Shown: piece by piece, positions 7,879 through 19,385 of the stretch | Layout: each line of letters begins with the position of its first letter | Position numbering within the stretch: the first letter of the stretch is position 1 | Origin: Lysobacter stagni | GTDB lineage: Bacteria; Pseudomonadota; Gammaproteobacteria; Xanthomonadales; Xanthomonadaceae | Direction: 5' to 3' | Assembly: GCF_030053425.1 (NCBI RefSeq) | Contig: NZ_JASGBI010000001.1 | Coordinates: forward strand, 1,124,001 to 1,188,000 | DNA length: 64,000 nt | Made by a program: the position numbers and the translations under genes | The notes under the pieces: model-generated | What the model saw: only the letters and a program-made list of their open reading frames with translations | What the model was told of the DNA's origin: nothing | Database searches by the model: none

Positions 7879-8799
7879 ATGCGACGCAGGACGGCCTTGG
7901 CGCGTGGAGTTCCGAGTGTACTGACGTGCGTCGTCGTCGGTGTCGTGTTGTCCGGGCCGGCGTCGGCCTTCCTGTCCGAATTCGGCATCGAAGGGATGGG
8001 CGTCGTGTCGACCAAAGCCAGCGAGATCCGCGGCAGCGTCAGTCCGGACGGCCAGCATATCGTCTGGGGCAGTACCGACCGTGAAGGCGGTGCCGGTGGC
8101 TGGGATCTGTGGCAGGCGCGCCTGAAGGACGGCCGCTGGCAGGACGCGAAGCCGGTTTCGGTCAACTCCGCGGCCAACGACTTCGACCCGCTGTTCAGTG
8201 CCGACGGCCAATGGCTCTATTTCTTCTCTAATCGCCCGGGCGGCGCCGGCGGCGACGACCTGTACCGCGCGCCGGTCAAGGCCGATGGCAGCGTAGGCGC
8301 GGCGGAAAACCTGGGCCGCGGTGTGAACACGCGCGGGGACGAATGGGCGCCCACGCCGTCGCGCGACGGCCGACACCTGCTGTTCGCCAGTGACGGACAC
8401 GGCGGCAAGGGTGGCCATGACCTGTTCGTCGCGCGCTGGGATGGCAAGGCGTTCGTAGACGCCCAGCCCGTGCCGGGCGTGAACACGAAAGCCGACGAGT
8501 TCGATGCGGCGTGGCTGGGCGATGGGCGCACGCTCGTCTACGCGCGCTCGCAGGACCCGGCGACCCGGCCGGTGCGCCTGTTCGTCGCGCACTGCGACGG
8601 CGCGGCCTATGACGATGCAGGCCCGCTGAAGCTGTCGTTCAACACCGACGACGCCACCACGCTTGGCCCCGCGCTGGACTGGAACAAGCCCGGTGAACTG
8701 CTGGTCAGCGGCGCGGCCAAGGCCCCGCGAGCGGGCAAGCTGGACCTGTACCGGATGAAAGCGCCGGCCGTGGAAGGGAAGGAGGGCTGCGTGCGATGA
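7879..8799 (+). CDS. exported PD40/TolB-like beta-propeller protein
   Basis: 306 residues with a signal peptide (hydrophobic stretch about 13-28, cleavage after ASA). The body is made of repeats of the PD40/WD40-like type: [67 protein letters not shown] and [14 protein letters not shown] four- to six-bladed propeller in the periplasm is expected. AGGAGA precedes the ATG. It is divergent from aroE. Substrate and role are unknown. Confidence 0.8.
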   Translation: MRRRTALARGVPSVLTCVVVGVVLSGPASAFLSEFGIEGMGVVSTKASEIRGSVSPDGQHIVWGSTDREGGAGGWDLWQARLKDGRWQDAKPVSVNSAANDFDPLFSADGQWLYFFSNRPGGAGGDDLYRAPVKADGSVGAAENLGRGVNTRGDEWAPTPSRDGRHLLFASDGHGGKGGHDLFVARWDGKAFVDAQPVPGVNTKADEFDAAWLGDGRTLVYARSQDPATRPVRLFVAHCDGAAYDDAGPLKLSFNTDDATTLGPALDWNKPGELLVSGAAKAPRAGKLDLYRMKAPAVEGKEGCVR

Positions 8800-8837
8800 A
8801 CAGACGGCGCTCCCGGCCACGGAAGGAGAGCCGCGGA

Positions 8838-9068
8838 ATGACGCGCGGCCTGTTCAACGCTGCCTTGACCTCGGGATGCATCGGTTCGTATTTCTTTGGC
8901 AAAGCCATGCAGTGGAGTACCAACGACTGGGTCGTCAAAGGGCAATCACTGCTGGATCGTCAGCTCGACAAGGCCGGGTGGTATGCGATTGGATTTGTAG
9001 CAGGCGCTGGTTTGGGCGCGTTTCTTGCCTTCACCTGGATGCGCGCGGGCACACGAAGAAGAGGTTGA
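8838..9068 (+). CDS. small membrane protein of unknown function
   Basis: 76 residues from the ATG at 8838, preceded by GGAAGGAGAG with ideal spacing. The longer frame from 8796 overlaps the propeller gene by 4 nt and would add 14 arginine-rich residues. One membrane segment is clear (AIGFVAGAGLGAFLAFTW, near the C-terminus). Probably co-transcribed with the propeller gene. No family recognised. Confidence 0.5.
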   Translation: MTRGLFNAALTSGCIGSYFFGKAMQWSTNDWVVKGQSLLDRQLDKAGWYAIGFVAGAGLGAFLAFTWMRAGTRRRG

Positions 9069-9168
9069 AGATCTCGCACCTCCTCGTCCACGTCCCCACC
9101 GCGCGGCATCGGTACGCGCGTCGCTCCATTGCGCTGTTCCCGGGGAACTCGTGGTGTTGCGAGAGAAC

Positions 9169-9609
9169 CTACAGCCGCTTTCGGTAGACGTGCTGGGTCT
9201 TGGCCCGTTCGAATCCCGCGTCTTCATAGAACGGATGCGACTCGGCGCGCACCACGTTCGAACGCACCATCATCTCCGGCACGCCGATCGCGCGCGCCCA
9301 GTCTTCCGCCGCACGCACCAGCGCCTGGCCGATGCCGCGCCGGCGCGCGGCGTCGTCGACCACCAGGCCGACGATCTCCACGCGTTCGCCCGTTTCCAGC
9401 ATCAGGCGGCGCTCCAGCGCGATGAAGCCCAGCAAGGTACGGTCGTCGTCGGTGGCGACGACGACGGGATGGTCGGCACTGATGAGCAACCGGCGCAGGC
9501 GCGAGGCGAATGCCGCTTCGTCCTGCGGATAGCCCAGCTGCGCGGACAGGCGCGCAAGCTGCGCGGCATCGTCCTGGCGTGCGCGGCGCAGCGTGGCCGA
9601 CGTCGACAC
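9169..9609 (-). CDS. GNAT family N-acetyltransferase
   Basis: 146 residues. The acetyl-CoA binding motif is VEIVGLVVDDAARRRGIGQA, followed by LVRAAEDWA; the C-terminus has HPFYEDAGFERAK, typical of GNAT enzymes acting on small substrates or protein N-termini. The GTG at 9609 is chosen because the residues STSATLRRARQDDAAQLARL start the domain directly and the codon lies 16 nt after the hemB stop. A longer frame would overlap hemB. The substrate is unknown. Confidence 0.85.
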   Translation of the reverse strand: MSTSATLRRARQDDAAQLARLSAQLGYPQDEAAFASRLRRLLISADHPVVVATDDDRTLLGFIALERRLMLETGERVEIVGLVVDDAARRRGIGQALVRAAEDWARAIGVPEMMVRSNVVRAESHPFYEDAGFERAKTQHVYRKRL

Positions 9610-9625
9610 CGCGTCACCCACGCCG

Positions 9626-11980
<2,355 letters not shown>

Positions 11981-12835
11981 TCAATGTCGACGATGGGATT
12001 TCGCAAGGGCGTCGCCATGGCGTGCCTCCAGCCAGAACTTCAGGATCAGGGTGATGAGGGACAGCCCGGTCAGCAGCGACGCCGCGGCGAAGGCGGCGGT
12101 GCTGTCGAACTCGTTGTAGAGGATCTCGATATGCAGCGGCAGCGTGTTGGTCAGCCCGCGGATGTGGCCGGAGACCACCGACACCGCGCCGAACTCGCCC
12201 ATCGCACGCGCCGAACACAGGAGCACGCCGTACAGCAGGCCCCATTTGATGTTCGGCAGCGTGACGCGGAAGAACATCGTCCACGCACCCGCGCCCAGCG
12301 AACGCGCCGCGAGTTCCTCGTCCGCGCCTTGCTGCTGCATCAGCGGGATCAGCTCGCGCACCACGAACGGGAAGGTGATGAACAACGTCGCCAGCACGAT
12401 GCCGGGTCGCGCGAAGAGGATCTTGATGTCGTGTTCCTGCAGGATCTGCGCGAACCAGCCGCTGGAACCGAACAGCAACACCAGGCACAGGCCCGCCACC
12501 ACCGGCGAGACCGCGAAGGGCAGGTCGATCAGCGACAGCAGCAGCTGCTTGCCGCGGAAGTCGAAGCGCGTCACCGACCACGCGGTGAGCATGCCGAACA
12601 CGCCGTTGATCGGAACGACGATGGCGACCGTGAACAGCGTGAGCTTGAGCGCGGCGACCGCGTCGGGCTGCGTGAGCGCATCCAGCCACGCACCAAAGCC
12701 GTCGCCGAACGCGGCGCCCAGCACCATGGCCAGCGGCAGCACCACCAGCGCAGCCATCACCAGCACCGCCAGCGCGATCAACGCCCAGCGCAGCCACGCG
12801 GGTTCCTGCAGGTTGTGGCGGGCGTCGTCAGACAT
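11981..12835 (-). CDS. cysW: sulfate/thiosulfate ABC transporter permease CysW
   Basis: 284 residues with six predicted membrane helices. The binding-protein-dependent transport signature is seen in [20 protein letters not shown], the loop that docks on CysA. It pairs with CysT to form the channel. The start MSDDARHN at 12835 overlaps the cysT stop by 8 nt. A gap of 142 nt separates it from the cysA start, unusual in this otherwise compact operon. Confidence 0.95.
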   Translation of the reverse strand: MSDDARHNLQEPAWLRWALIALAVLVMAALVVLPLAMVLGAAFGDGFGAWLDALTQPDAVAALKLTLFTVAIVVPINGVFGMLTAWSVTRFDFRGKQLLLSLIDLPFAVSPVVAGLCLVLLFGSSGWFAQILQEHDIKILFARPGIVLATLFITFPFVVRELIPLMQQQGADEELAARSLGAGAWTMFFRVTLPNIKWGLLYGVLLCSARAMGEFGAVSVVSGHIRGLTNTLPLHIEILYNEFDSTAAFAAASLLTGLSLITLILKFWLEARHGDALAKSHRRH

Positions 12836-13703
12836 CGCGCTTGGCTCCCCTGCGTTCGTGCGCGAACAACAACGGGATCGCGTTGATCGCGAGCAGGCAT
12901 ACGAACGACGCCGCCAACAGCAGCGCGGCGATGGCCACCGCACCGGCGTAGTCGTACTCCTCCAGGCGGATGGTGATCAGCAGCGGCGCGATCTCGGTGC
13001 GATAGGGCAGGTTGCCGGCGATGAAGATCACCGAGCCGTACTCGCCCAGCGCACGCGCGAAGGCGAGCGAGAAACCGGTCAGCAGTGCCGGCAGCAATTC
13101 GGGCAGCACGACGCGGCGCAGTGTGGTCAGGCGCGAGGCGCCAAGCGAGGCTGCGGCTTCTTCCTGCTCATGGCCCAGCGCTTCCAGTACCGGCTGCACC
13201 GTGCGCACCGCGAACGGCAAGCCGATGAAGATCAGCGCGATGACGATGCCGATCGGTGTGTAGGCGATCTTGAGGCCCAACGGCTCCAGCCAGCGGCCGA
13301 CCCAGCCGTTGGCCGAGTAGATCGCCGTGAGCGCGATGCCCGCCACGGCGGTGGGCAGCGCGAAGGGCAGATCGACCAGTGCATCGAGCAGGCGCCGGCC
13401 CGGGAACCGATAGCGCACCACCACCCACGCCACCAGCGCGCCGGCGAGGGACGCCGCCAGTGCGGCGACCAGCGATGCGCCGAAGCTGAGCTTCAGCGAA
13501 GCCTGCACGCGTGGGTCCTGGATGGCGCGCAGCCAGCCGTCCACGCCCAGGCCTGCCGCGCGGATCGCCAGCGCCGCCAGCGGCAACAGCACCACCACGC
13601 TCAGCCATGCCAGGCCCAGGCCCAGGCTGAGGCCGAAGCCCGGCAGCGGACGGCGTCCGCGGCGTGCAATCACCCGCAACGTGGGCTGTAGGACCGCGCT
13701 CAT
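12828..13703 (-). CDS. cysT: sulfate/thiosulfate ABC transporter permease CysT
   Basis: 291 residues, about six membrane helices. The permease loop EEAAASLGASRLTTLRRVVL contacts the ATPase. The family motif LPFALPTAVAGIALT is present. It overlaps cysW by 8 nt, indicating coupled translation. The upstream gap to sbp (174 bp) holds the inverted-repeat element at 13734-13837. Also known as cysU. Confidence 0.95.
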   Translation of the reverse strand: MSAVLQPTLRVIARRGRRPLPGFGLSLGLGLAWLSVVVLLPLAALAIRAAGLGVDGWLRAIQDPRVQASLKLSFGASLVAALAASLAGALVAWVVVRYRFPGRRLLDALVDLPFALPTAVAGIALTAIYSANGWVGRWLEPLGLKIAYTPIGIVIALIFIGLPFAVRTVQPVLEALGHEQEEAAASLGASRLTTLRRVVLPELLPALLTGFSLAFARALGEYGSVIFIAGNLPYRTEIAPLLITIRLEEYDYAGAVAIAALLLAASFVCLLAINAIPLLFAHERRGAKRDV

Positions 13704-13733
13704 CCCCAGTACTCACGCTTCTGCGACGCGCAT

Positions 13734-13837
13734 CCGTTCGTCCTGAGCGTAGGCGCGTAGCGCTGGAGTCGAAGGATGCCGTCGCCAGCCCGCGCACCCT
13801 TCGACTTCGGCCTGCAGCCTACGCTCAGGGCAAACGG
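13734..13837. repeat. inverted pair of a ~45-bp intergenic repeat
   Basis: The left half starts CCGTTCGTCCTGAGCGTAGG and contains AGTCGAAGGATG. The reverse complement of the right half starts CCGTTTGCCCTGAGCGTAGG and contains AGTCGAAGGGTG. Two head-to-head copies of one unit thus form a long imperfect hairpin. It lies between sbp and cysT inside the sulfate operon. The unit resembles a short repeat that I believe is widespread in xanthomonad intergenic DNA. Confidence 0.75.
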
Positions 13838-13877
13838 TGATCGGGTGATGACGTTGACGGTCACGCGGCTCATGCCA

Positions 13878-14888
13878 TCACCGCGGTCGGTAGATCTTGT
13901 CGAAGAAACCGCCGTCGGCGAAATGCTCCGCCTGCGCCTTCTTCCAGCCGCCGAATGCCGCATCGATCGTCACCTGCTTCACCTCAGGGAAGCGTGCCAG
14001 GTCCGCGGCGGGCACCTTGTCCGGCTCGGCCGGGCGATACCCGTGCTTCGCGGCGAGGCGCTGACCTTCGGGCGTATACAGGAAGCGCAGGTAGGCCTCG
14101 GCCTGCTTGCGCGTTCCGTGGCGGTCCACGTTCTTGTCGACCCATGCCACCGGCGGTTCGGCCTTGATGCTCAGGCTGGGCACGACGATCTCGAACTTCG
14201 CGCTCGTGTCGGGATCGGCCAGCGTGAGCAGGGCTTCGTTCTCCCACGCCAGCAGCACGTCGCCGATGCCACGCTCGACGAACGTGGTGGTGGCACCGCG
14301 CGCGCCGGTGTCGAGCACCGGAACGTTCTTGAACAGACGCGTGAGGTAATCCGTGACCTTCGCACCGTCCCGGTATTCCTGCGACGCCCATGCCCAGGCC
14401 GCGAGGTAGTTCCAGCGCGCACCGCCGGAGGTCTTCGGGTTCGGCGTGATCACGCCGATGCCCGGCTTCACCAGGTCGCCCCAGTCGCGGATCTGCTTCG
14501 GATTGCCCTTGCGCACCAGGAACACGATGGTCGAGGTGTACGGCGCGCTGTTGTGCGGCAGGCGCTTCTGCCAGTCAGCCGGAAGCAGCTTGCCGTTGGT
14601 GGCGATGGCGTCGATGTCGGCGGCCAGCGCGAGCGTGACGACGTCGGCCTCCAGGCCGTCGATCACCGCGCGCGCCTGCTTGCCGGAACCGCCGTGCGAG
14701 GCGCGGATGGTGAGCGTTTCGCCGGTCTGCTGCTTCCACTGCGCGGCGAAGGTCTGGTTGACGTCGGCGTAGAACTCACGCGTCGGGTCGTACGAAACAT
14801 TGAGCAGCTGCACGTCCTTGGCGAACGCGGCGCTGCTGGCGAGCATCACCGACAGGCCGAACAACGCATTGCGAAGAAAGGTTTTCAT
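13878..14888 (-). CDS. sbp: periplasmic sulfate-binding protein
   Basis: 336 residues with a signal peptide ending ...SSAAFA (cleavage near residue 23). Family motifs include [34 protein letters not shown] and [16 protein letters not shown], which line the sulfate pocket. It delivers sulfate to CysTWA. The ATG at 14888 has AGGGAAAG upstream; the longer frame is rejected because the signal peptide begins here. It sits 52 bp after the porin stop and is the likely second gene of the transcript. Confidence 0.96.
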   Translation of the reverse strand: MKTFLRNALFGLSVMLASSAAFAKDVQLLNVSYDPTREFYADVNQTFAAQWKQQTGETLTIRASHGGSGKQARAVIDGLEADVVTLALAADIDAIATNGKLLPADWQKRLPHNSAPYTSTIVFLVRKGNPKQIRDWGDLVKPGIGVITPNPKTSGGARWNYLAAWAWASQEYRDGAKVTDYLTRLFKNVPVLDTGARGATTTFVERGIGDVLLAWENEALLTLADPDTSAKFEIVVPSLSIKAEPPVAWVDKNVDRHGTRKQAEAYLRFLYTPEGQRLAAKHGYRPAEPDKVPAADLARFPEVKQVTIDAAFGGWKKAQAEHFADGGFFDKIYRPR

Positions 14889-14940
14889 GGCGCTTTCCCT
14901 GGTGGGGTCAGGTTGAAAGGTCGTGAATCTGGGGTGTGGT

Positions 14941-16398
14941 TCAGAACGAGAACTGCGCGCGGGTGAAGAAGGCCTTCTCATCCTCCCGATCCGCGCCGGC
15001 AGCCGCGCCACCGTCGAACTCGGTCTGGGTGTAGTTGGCCACGAGCTTGAAGTTGCCGGTGAGGTACCAGTTCACGCCCAGCGCCCATGCCTTGGCGCGA
15101 CGTGCGACCGCATTGGGATCGGCGAACACCGGGAAGGCGTCGTCGTCGATATCGAGTTCACCGTACCTCGCAACCAGTTCCCACGCGCCCCAGCCTGCAC
15201 TGTCGACCGTAAAAGGATGGTTAGGCCGCGCCACGCCGCGGTATCCGGCGTCCTCGCCGGTGAGCACGTAGCCTGCGACGAGCTGCCACGCCGTGTGGTC
15301 GAGCGACTGGCGCGCGCCGGTCGTGGGCAGGACGACTTCCTGCTTCGAGCTGATGTACTCGCCGAGCACGCCGAACGCGTTGCGGTACCAGTACGCCTGC
15401 GGCGACCAGCGCGTCTGTTCGCCATCGGCGATCACCGCGCTGCGATAGTTGAAGAACTGCACCTGCCCCGGTGTGCGGTAGCGCGGCAGGAAATTGTTGC
15501 CGGCGCCTTCCTTGTCGCCCTGGCTGCCGGCGATGCCGAAGCCCAGGCCCGACAGTGCGTTCGCGTCGTTCTTCCACGGTTCGACGAACACACGGCCGGC
15601 GAACTCGAAGTTGTTGTCGGGATTGGTCGTCACCGCATCGCGGCCATCGACGGTGCCGTTGTACACACCGACCGCGTAGCTGACCGTGCTCTTGGCGAAC
15701 TCGCCCTGCAACTGCACGCCGATGTCGCGGCCGGGCGCGAGTTCGCCCGGGAATCCGAGTTCGATCGCCTCCGTCGCGTTGCTTGCCTGCAGGCGTTCCA
15801 GGCCGACGGGGCTCTTGGTCTTGCCGATGCGCAGCGTTGCCGCAGGGCTGAAGCGCAGGTCGGCCCACGCATCGAGCAGCGTGACGCTGTCGCCGGCCAG
15901 TTCCGGCGTGATGCGAAACGCGAGCAGCGGGCCCCAGCTGCCCTCCAGCGTGAGCTGCGCGCGGCGCCACAGGAAGGTGTCGTTCTGCGGGATCGCATCG
16001 TCGTCGATGTAGAAGCGGCCGTCGGCCTGTGCCAGACCGCGGAACTTCAGTTCGACATCGCCCGGCGGCGGCGACTTCACCGACAGGCCCTTGCTCGCGC
16101 TCAGGCTCACCACCGGCGTGCTCGCGACGCGGGCTTCGGCTTCCTCCGCCTGCAGGTCGAGCTTGCGTTCGATCACGCGCAGGCGCTGGTCGAGGTCGGC
16201 CAGGCCGTTGGCGTCAGTCGTCTGGCCGGCCGGCGCGGACGCGGTGCCCAGGCGTTGTTCGATGGCCTGCAGGCGACGGGCCAGTTCCTCCACGGTGGGC
16301 TGCGCTGTCTGCGCCTGCACGGGCGCGGCCAGCGCACAGGCCAGGATGCTTCCGGCCAGCACGGGTACGGACGGTCTTCGCGTTCGGAACTCGGTCAT
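14941..16398 (-). CDS. outer-membrane porin, OprO/OprP (phosphate-selective) family
   Basis: 485 residues with a signal peptide ([20 protein letters not shown]). Residues of about 30-80 form a coiled coil ([15 protein letters not shown] ... [20 protein letters not shown]) as in OprP-type trimeric porins, followed by a beta-barrel with alternating aromatic strands and a C-terminal phenylalanine (ARAQFSF), the outer-membrane insertion signal. Being immediately upstream of sbp, it may serve sulfate entry rather than phosphate. Start at 16398, since upstream residues precede the signal peptide and are low in coding character. Confidence 0.88.
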   Translation of the reverse strand: MTEFRTRRPSVPVLAGSILACALAAPVQAQTAQPTVEELARRLQAIEQRLGTASAPAGQTTDANGLADLDQRLRVIERKLDLQAEEAEARVASTPVVSLSASKGLSVKSPPPGDVELKFRGLAQADGRFYIDDDAIPQNDTFLWRRAQLTLEGSWGPLLAFRITPELAGDSVTLLDAWADLRFSPAATLRIGKTKSPVGLERLQASNATEAIELGFPGELAPGRDIGVQLQGEFAKSTVSYAVGVYNGTVDGRDAVTTNPDNNFEFAGRVFVEPWKNDANALSGLGFGIAGSQGDKEGAGNNFLPRYRTPGQVQFFNYRSAVIADGEQTRWSPQAYWYRNAFGVLGEYISSKQEVVLPTTGARQSLDHTAWQLVAGYVLTGEDAGYRGVARPNHPFTVDSAGWGAWELVARYGELDIDDDAFPVFADPNAVARRAKAWALGVNWYLTGNFKLVANYTQTEFDGGAAAGADREDEKAFFTRAQFSF

Positions 16399-16613
16399 CG
16401 CAGCAATCCAGGCAGGGAGGGGAGGGGCGGCCTCCGCAGGGGGCGGCCGCGAGGCGACTGTCGCCGCGCGGAGGCGGCGACGGAAAGGCAGGTGCGTCAT
16501 GCGCTCATGCCTTTCCGGTATGAGCGCGAGGGCGGGACGATAGCGAACGACCGCGTGAAGACGGTTGCGACAATGCCCCCGCAGGCCGGCCCAGCGCCTT
16601 GTCATGGATCAAG

Positions 16614-16642
16614 AAAAAGACCGGCGCCCTGGGGCGCCGGTC
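16614..16642 (-). terminator. rho-independent terminator of the PA-protease operon
   Basis: Read on the minus strand, GACCGGCGCC and GGCGCCGGTC form a perfect 10-bp stem with a 4-nt loop, directly followed by TTTTT. It lies 27 bp after the stop of the protease gene at 16670. Confidence 0.9.
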
Positions 16643-16669
16643 GGGGTGGTGCGGTTTGCGGGGAGGCGA

Positions 16670-18337
16670 TTACGGCTTCAGGTTCGTCGCCGTGCACACC
16701 AGGATCGCCGCGCCCTGCAGCGGGTGGATCAGCTTGGCATCGCGCAGGCGATGCTGCAGATCGACCATGCACTGCACGTACCTGCCCGGGTTCTTCGCGG
16801 ACGACTTGCACAGGTTGTTCCAGGCCTGCACGTTGGCGCCGACGATGAAGCCACCCGGCTCGAGCACATCGACCGTGGTGTTGCACTTGCCGATGCGCGC
16901 ATCGCCGTTGTTCACCTTCCAGCCCATGTCGCGGTACAGCGCCGGGGTCAGGTCGACGTTGTACTGCGCCTGCACGGTCGGTGTGTCGAACGGCTCCATC
17001 AGCGCGTTCGGTGCCAACGCCGTGTCGTAGTGCGAGAACGTCGAGCCAGGTGCGACGACGGACGGCGCATACAGACGCACGCGGCCGGTGTCGTCGGCGC
17101 CCTGCAGCAGTACCGGATCGACCTGGAAGGTCACGTTCACCGGCAGGTTCGCCTTGAACGTGTTGCCGTCGGCCAGCGTGATGCGGATGGCGGGGATGGT
17201 GATGTTCGGGTCCGAACCGCCCAGGTCGGGCGGCGGCGAGCCGGCGACGTTGTCTGCCACCACCATGCCGATGCCGCCCGCGGCCTGCACGTTCGCCGCC
17301 TTGATCACGAAGCCGCAGGTGCCGCGATCCACCAGCACCAGCTTGCCGGCGACCGCGGCCGCATTGGTCAGCGGCGTGCAGGCGTCGGTGGTGCTGAGCC
17401 CCGAGGCGTTCGACTCATCCAGCCCCTGCACCACCTGCCCGGTGAAGTTCGCCGGCGACACCGGCGGGCCGAAGCTCGCGGTGCCGTACAGGTAACGCCC
17501 GGCGATGCCGGCAGGCGCGGTCACGGTGAAGTACTGGCGGTTGTCGAGCACCAGCGCCGCTTCGTTCTTCACGCGCGTACCCGACCACACCAGGCGGCCT
17601 GCGGTACGCATCGTCTCCGCGCGCTGCGCCGGCGTGCTGGTCGGACTGTTGAAGCCGATGCCGAGCGCGTTGTCGTACGCGTTCTGCGTGTACGCATCGG
17701 AACGCGGGCCTTCGCCGTCGAAGTCGAGGAACTGGCCGGTGCTCTTGTCCAGGAAACCCTGGAAGCCCAGGCCGTGCCCGATCTCGTGCATCACCACGTT
17801 GAGGAAGTTGATGCCGCCCGGCGGTGTCTTGCCGTCCAGGCCGTAGTACCAGGTCGTGCCGACCAGGCAGTCCGGCTTGCCCAGGTCGCCGTTGAAGCGC
17901 GAAACGATGTCGGCCGGATCGTCCGGAACCGGGTCGAGGTCGACGCCGGCCAACGAATCGGCGAGCGCCGCGTTGTACCAGATGCCCTTGATCGGCGCGT
18001 TCGGATAGTCGCGGTCGACCCAGTTCGCACCGGCCGAACCCAGAGTGGCGCCGGTGGCGGTGCAGTTCAGCCGCTGGAACGAGGCGCCGACCTTGATCGG
18101 CACGTCGCTCTTGAGCACCGAACCCCACAGGTCCATGGCGAAGCGGTAGACGATCTGGCGCTGCTGGCCGACCGTGGTGCCGGGGTTGAGTCCGACCGGC
18201 GTGGCCGGTGTCGGATCGTCCAGGCCCAGGCCGGTGCCGGCATCGCCGTTGAGCAGCACCAGCTGCGCGGCGTCGGCGTGTGCGAATGCGAAGGCGCCGG
18301 CAAGGGCCAGCGCGGAGGCGAGGAGTTGCTTTCTCAT
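16670..18337 (-). CDS. secreted metzincin-like protease with inserted PA domain
   Basis: 555 residues with a signal peptide (MRKQLLASALALAGAFAFAHA). VVMHEIGHGLGF holds His184, Glu185 and His188 of a zinc site. A PA domain follows (about 290-410, with GKLVLVDRGTCGFVIKAANV). After it comes SHYDT (His436) and then Met447 in ALMEPF. In leishmanolysin-type metzincins the third zinc histidine comes after a long insertion and the Met-turn about 11 residues later; the spacing here is the same, so His436 is the probable third ligand. Ten or so cysteines suggest disulfides. Coupled by a 4-nt overlap to the upstream gene. Confidence 0.8.
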   Translation of the reverse strand: MRKQLLASALALAGAFAFAHADAAQLVLLNGDAGTGLGLDDPTPATPVGLNPGTTVGQQRQIVYRFAMDLWGSVLKSDVPIKVGASFQRLNCTATGATLGSAGANWVDRDYPNAPIKGIWYNAALADSLAGVDLDPVPDDPADIVSRFNGDLGKPDCLVGTTWYYGLDGKTPPGGINFLNVVMHEIGHGLGFQGFLDKSTGQFLDFDGEGPRSDAYTQNAYDNALGIGFNSPTSTPAQRAETMRTAGRLVWSGTRVKNEAALVLDNRQYFTVTAPAGIAGRYLYGTASFGPPVSPANFTGQVVQGLDESNASGLSTTDACTPLTNAAAVAGKLVLVDRGTCGFVIKAANVQAAGGIGMVVADNVAGSPPPDLGGSDPNITIPAIRITLADGNTFKANLPVNVTFQVDPVLLQGADDTGRVRLYAPSVVAPGSTFSHYDTALAPNALMEPFDTPTVQAQYNVDLTPALYRDMGWKVNNGDARIGKCNTTVDVLEPGGFIVGANVQAWNNLCKSSAKNPGRYVQCMVDLQHRLRDAKLIHPLQGAAILVCTATNLKP

Positions 18338-18771
18338 TTCAGCAGCTCCTCGTTCTGGGCTTCGTTGTCGGCGTGGTCGCTGCCGTCGGTGTGTTCGACG
18401 ACGAGCTGGCCCGAGGCGTCGTGCGTGGCGACCAGCGAGGTCATCTGCGATTCGGGCACCTTCACCGAGACACCACCGTGCGAGCCGCGACGCACCGTCG
18501 CGCGCGCCGCCGCCGCGTCGCGCGGCGCGTTGAACGTCTTGGCCATCGCCGGCGCGACGCGCGCCTGCTGGCCCTGCGTCAGCGCCTGGTCAAGCTGCGC
18601 GCTTTCGCTCGACGTGAGCGGACGAAGACGTCCGGTCTCGGCATCGATGCCGACCTTGACGCCTGCATACGTCACGACCTGCGTTTCGGACTGCTTCTCT
18701 CCCGCCTGGGCGTTCAAACACATCCCAAGCGCCACACCTGACAACCAAAGCGCGGATCCAATCCTTTTCAT
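18334..18771 (-). CDS. small exported protein, post-PEP-CTERM-1-like
   Basis: 145 residues with a signal peptide (LWLSGVALGMCLNAQAG). The segment YAGVKVGIDAETGRLRPLTSSE resembles the short domain found in post-PEP-CTERM-1 proteins; this assignment is tentative. The C-terminus is acidic (HTDGSDHADNEAQNEELLK). It overlaps the protease start by 4 nt, so the two are made together; an inhibitor, chaperone or propeptide-like role is possible. A perfect 7-bp hairpin (CGCGATG/CATCGCG) at 18808-18824 lies in the leader, and the rest of 18825-18996 shows nothing clear. Confidence 0.65.
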   Translation of the reverse strand: MKRIGSALWLSGVALGMCLNAQAGEKQSETQVVTYAGVKVGIDAETGRLRPLTSSESAQLDQALTQGQQARVAPAMAKTFNAPRDAAAARATVRRGSHGGVSVKVPESQMTSLVATHDASGQLVVEHTDGSDHADNEAQNEELLK

Positions 18772-18996
18772 GGGTCAAGTCCCGATCTGAAGGTGATGGA
18801 ACACCCCCGCGATGGCTCATCGCGAATCGATCGTGGGGATGCATGTGGGCTTCCCCCTTCAGCCCGGCCCGAGTGTGCACCTGCCCGCGCGCACGCGACA
18901 AGCTTGCGGCGCAACATCGTGCGCCGCTACGTATTCAGCGGGAAAAAGCGGTCACGCAGCACGCCGCGCGTGATGGCGGCGTCATGACGACTGGCG

Positions 18997-19245
18997 TCAG
19001 ATGAGACCGAAGCCGAGGTTGAGCCGGACGATGGCCACCACGATCACGATGCCGTTGAGCACCAGGCCGGTCTTGGCGCGACCGCGGTTGCCCGGACTGG
19101 TGAAGAGGATGCCGAGCGCGGCGATGATCGCGCCGACGGCCGCGAAGGGAATCACCAGCCAGTTGGCGATGCCGAGGAATGGAATCAGCGCGAAGAGCAT
19201 CAGGATCATCGCGACGATGCCCCAGATCAGGCTGATCAGACCCAT
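18997..19245 (-). CDS. small DUF4190-like membrane protein
   Basis: 82 residues with three hydrophobic stretches (about 3-20, 26-48 and 63-80), with a GNRGRAKTGLVLNGI loop typical of DUF4190-like small membrane proteins. The start is supported by AGGAGT shortly upstream. Monocistronic by position. The role is unknown. Confidence 0.7.
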   Translation of the reverse strand: MGLISLIWGIVAMILMLFALIPFLGIANWLVIPFAAVGAIIAALGILFTSPGNRGRAKTGLVLNGIVIVVAIVRLNLGFGLI

Positions 19246-19385
19246 GGCGTAACTCCTGTTCGAGTGGCCCGGCGACGGCCGGGGTTCGGAGCAAGATTAG
19301 GACGCACGACGGCGCGCGAACAGCCGCATCCGACGAAACGCCCGATTCCGCCCCCGAAGCGCGTCCTGCGGGGACGGATGCGGGA

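Noticed and set aside
9195..9215. tRNA T-arm-like GTTCGAATCC sequence
   Set aside because: It lies inside the GNAT coding region and no cloverleaf or acceptor stem can be formed around it.
14923..16848. Plus-strand open frame of 641 codons
   Set aside because: It runs opposite to the porin gene, which has a signal peptide, coiled coil and barrel C-terminus. No start signal and no recognisable domain.
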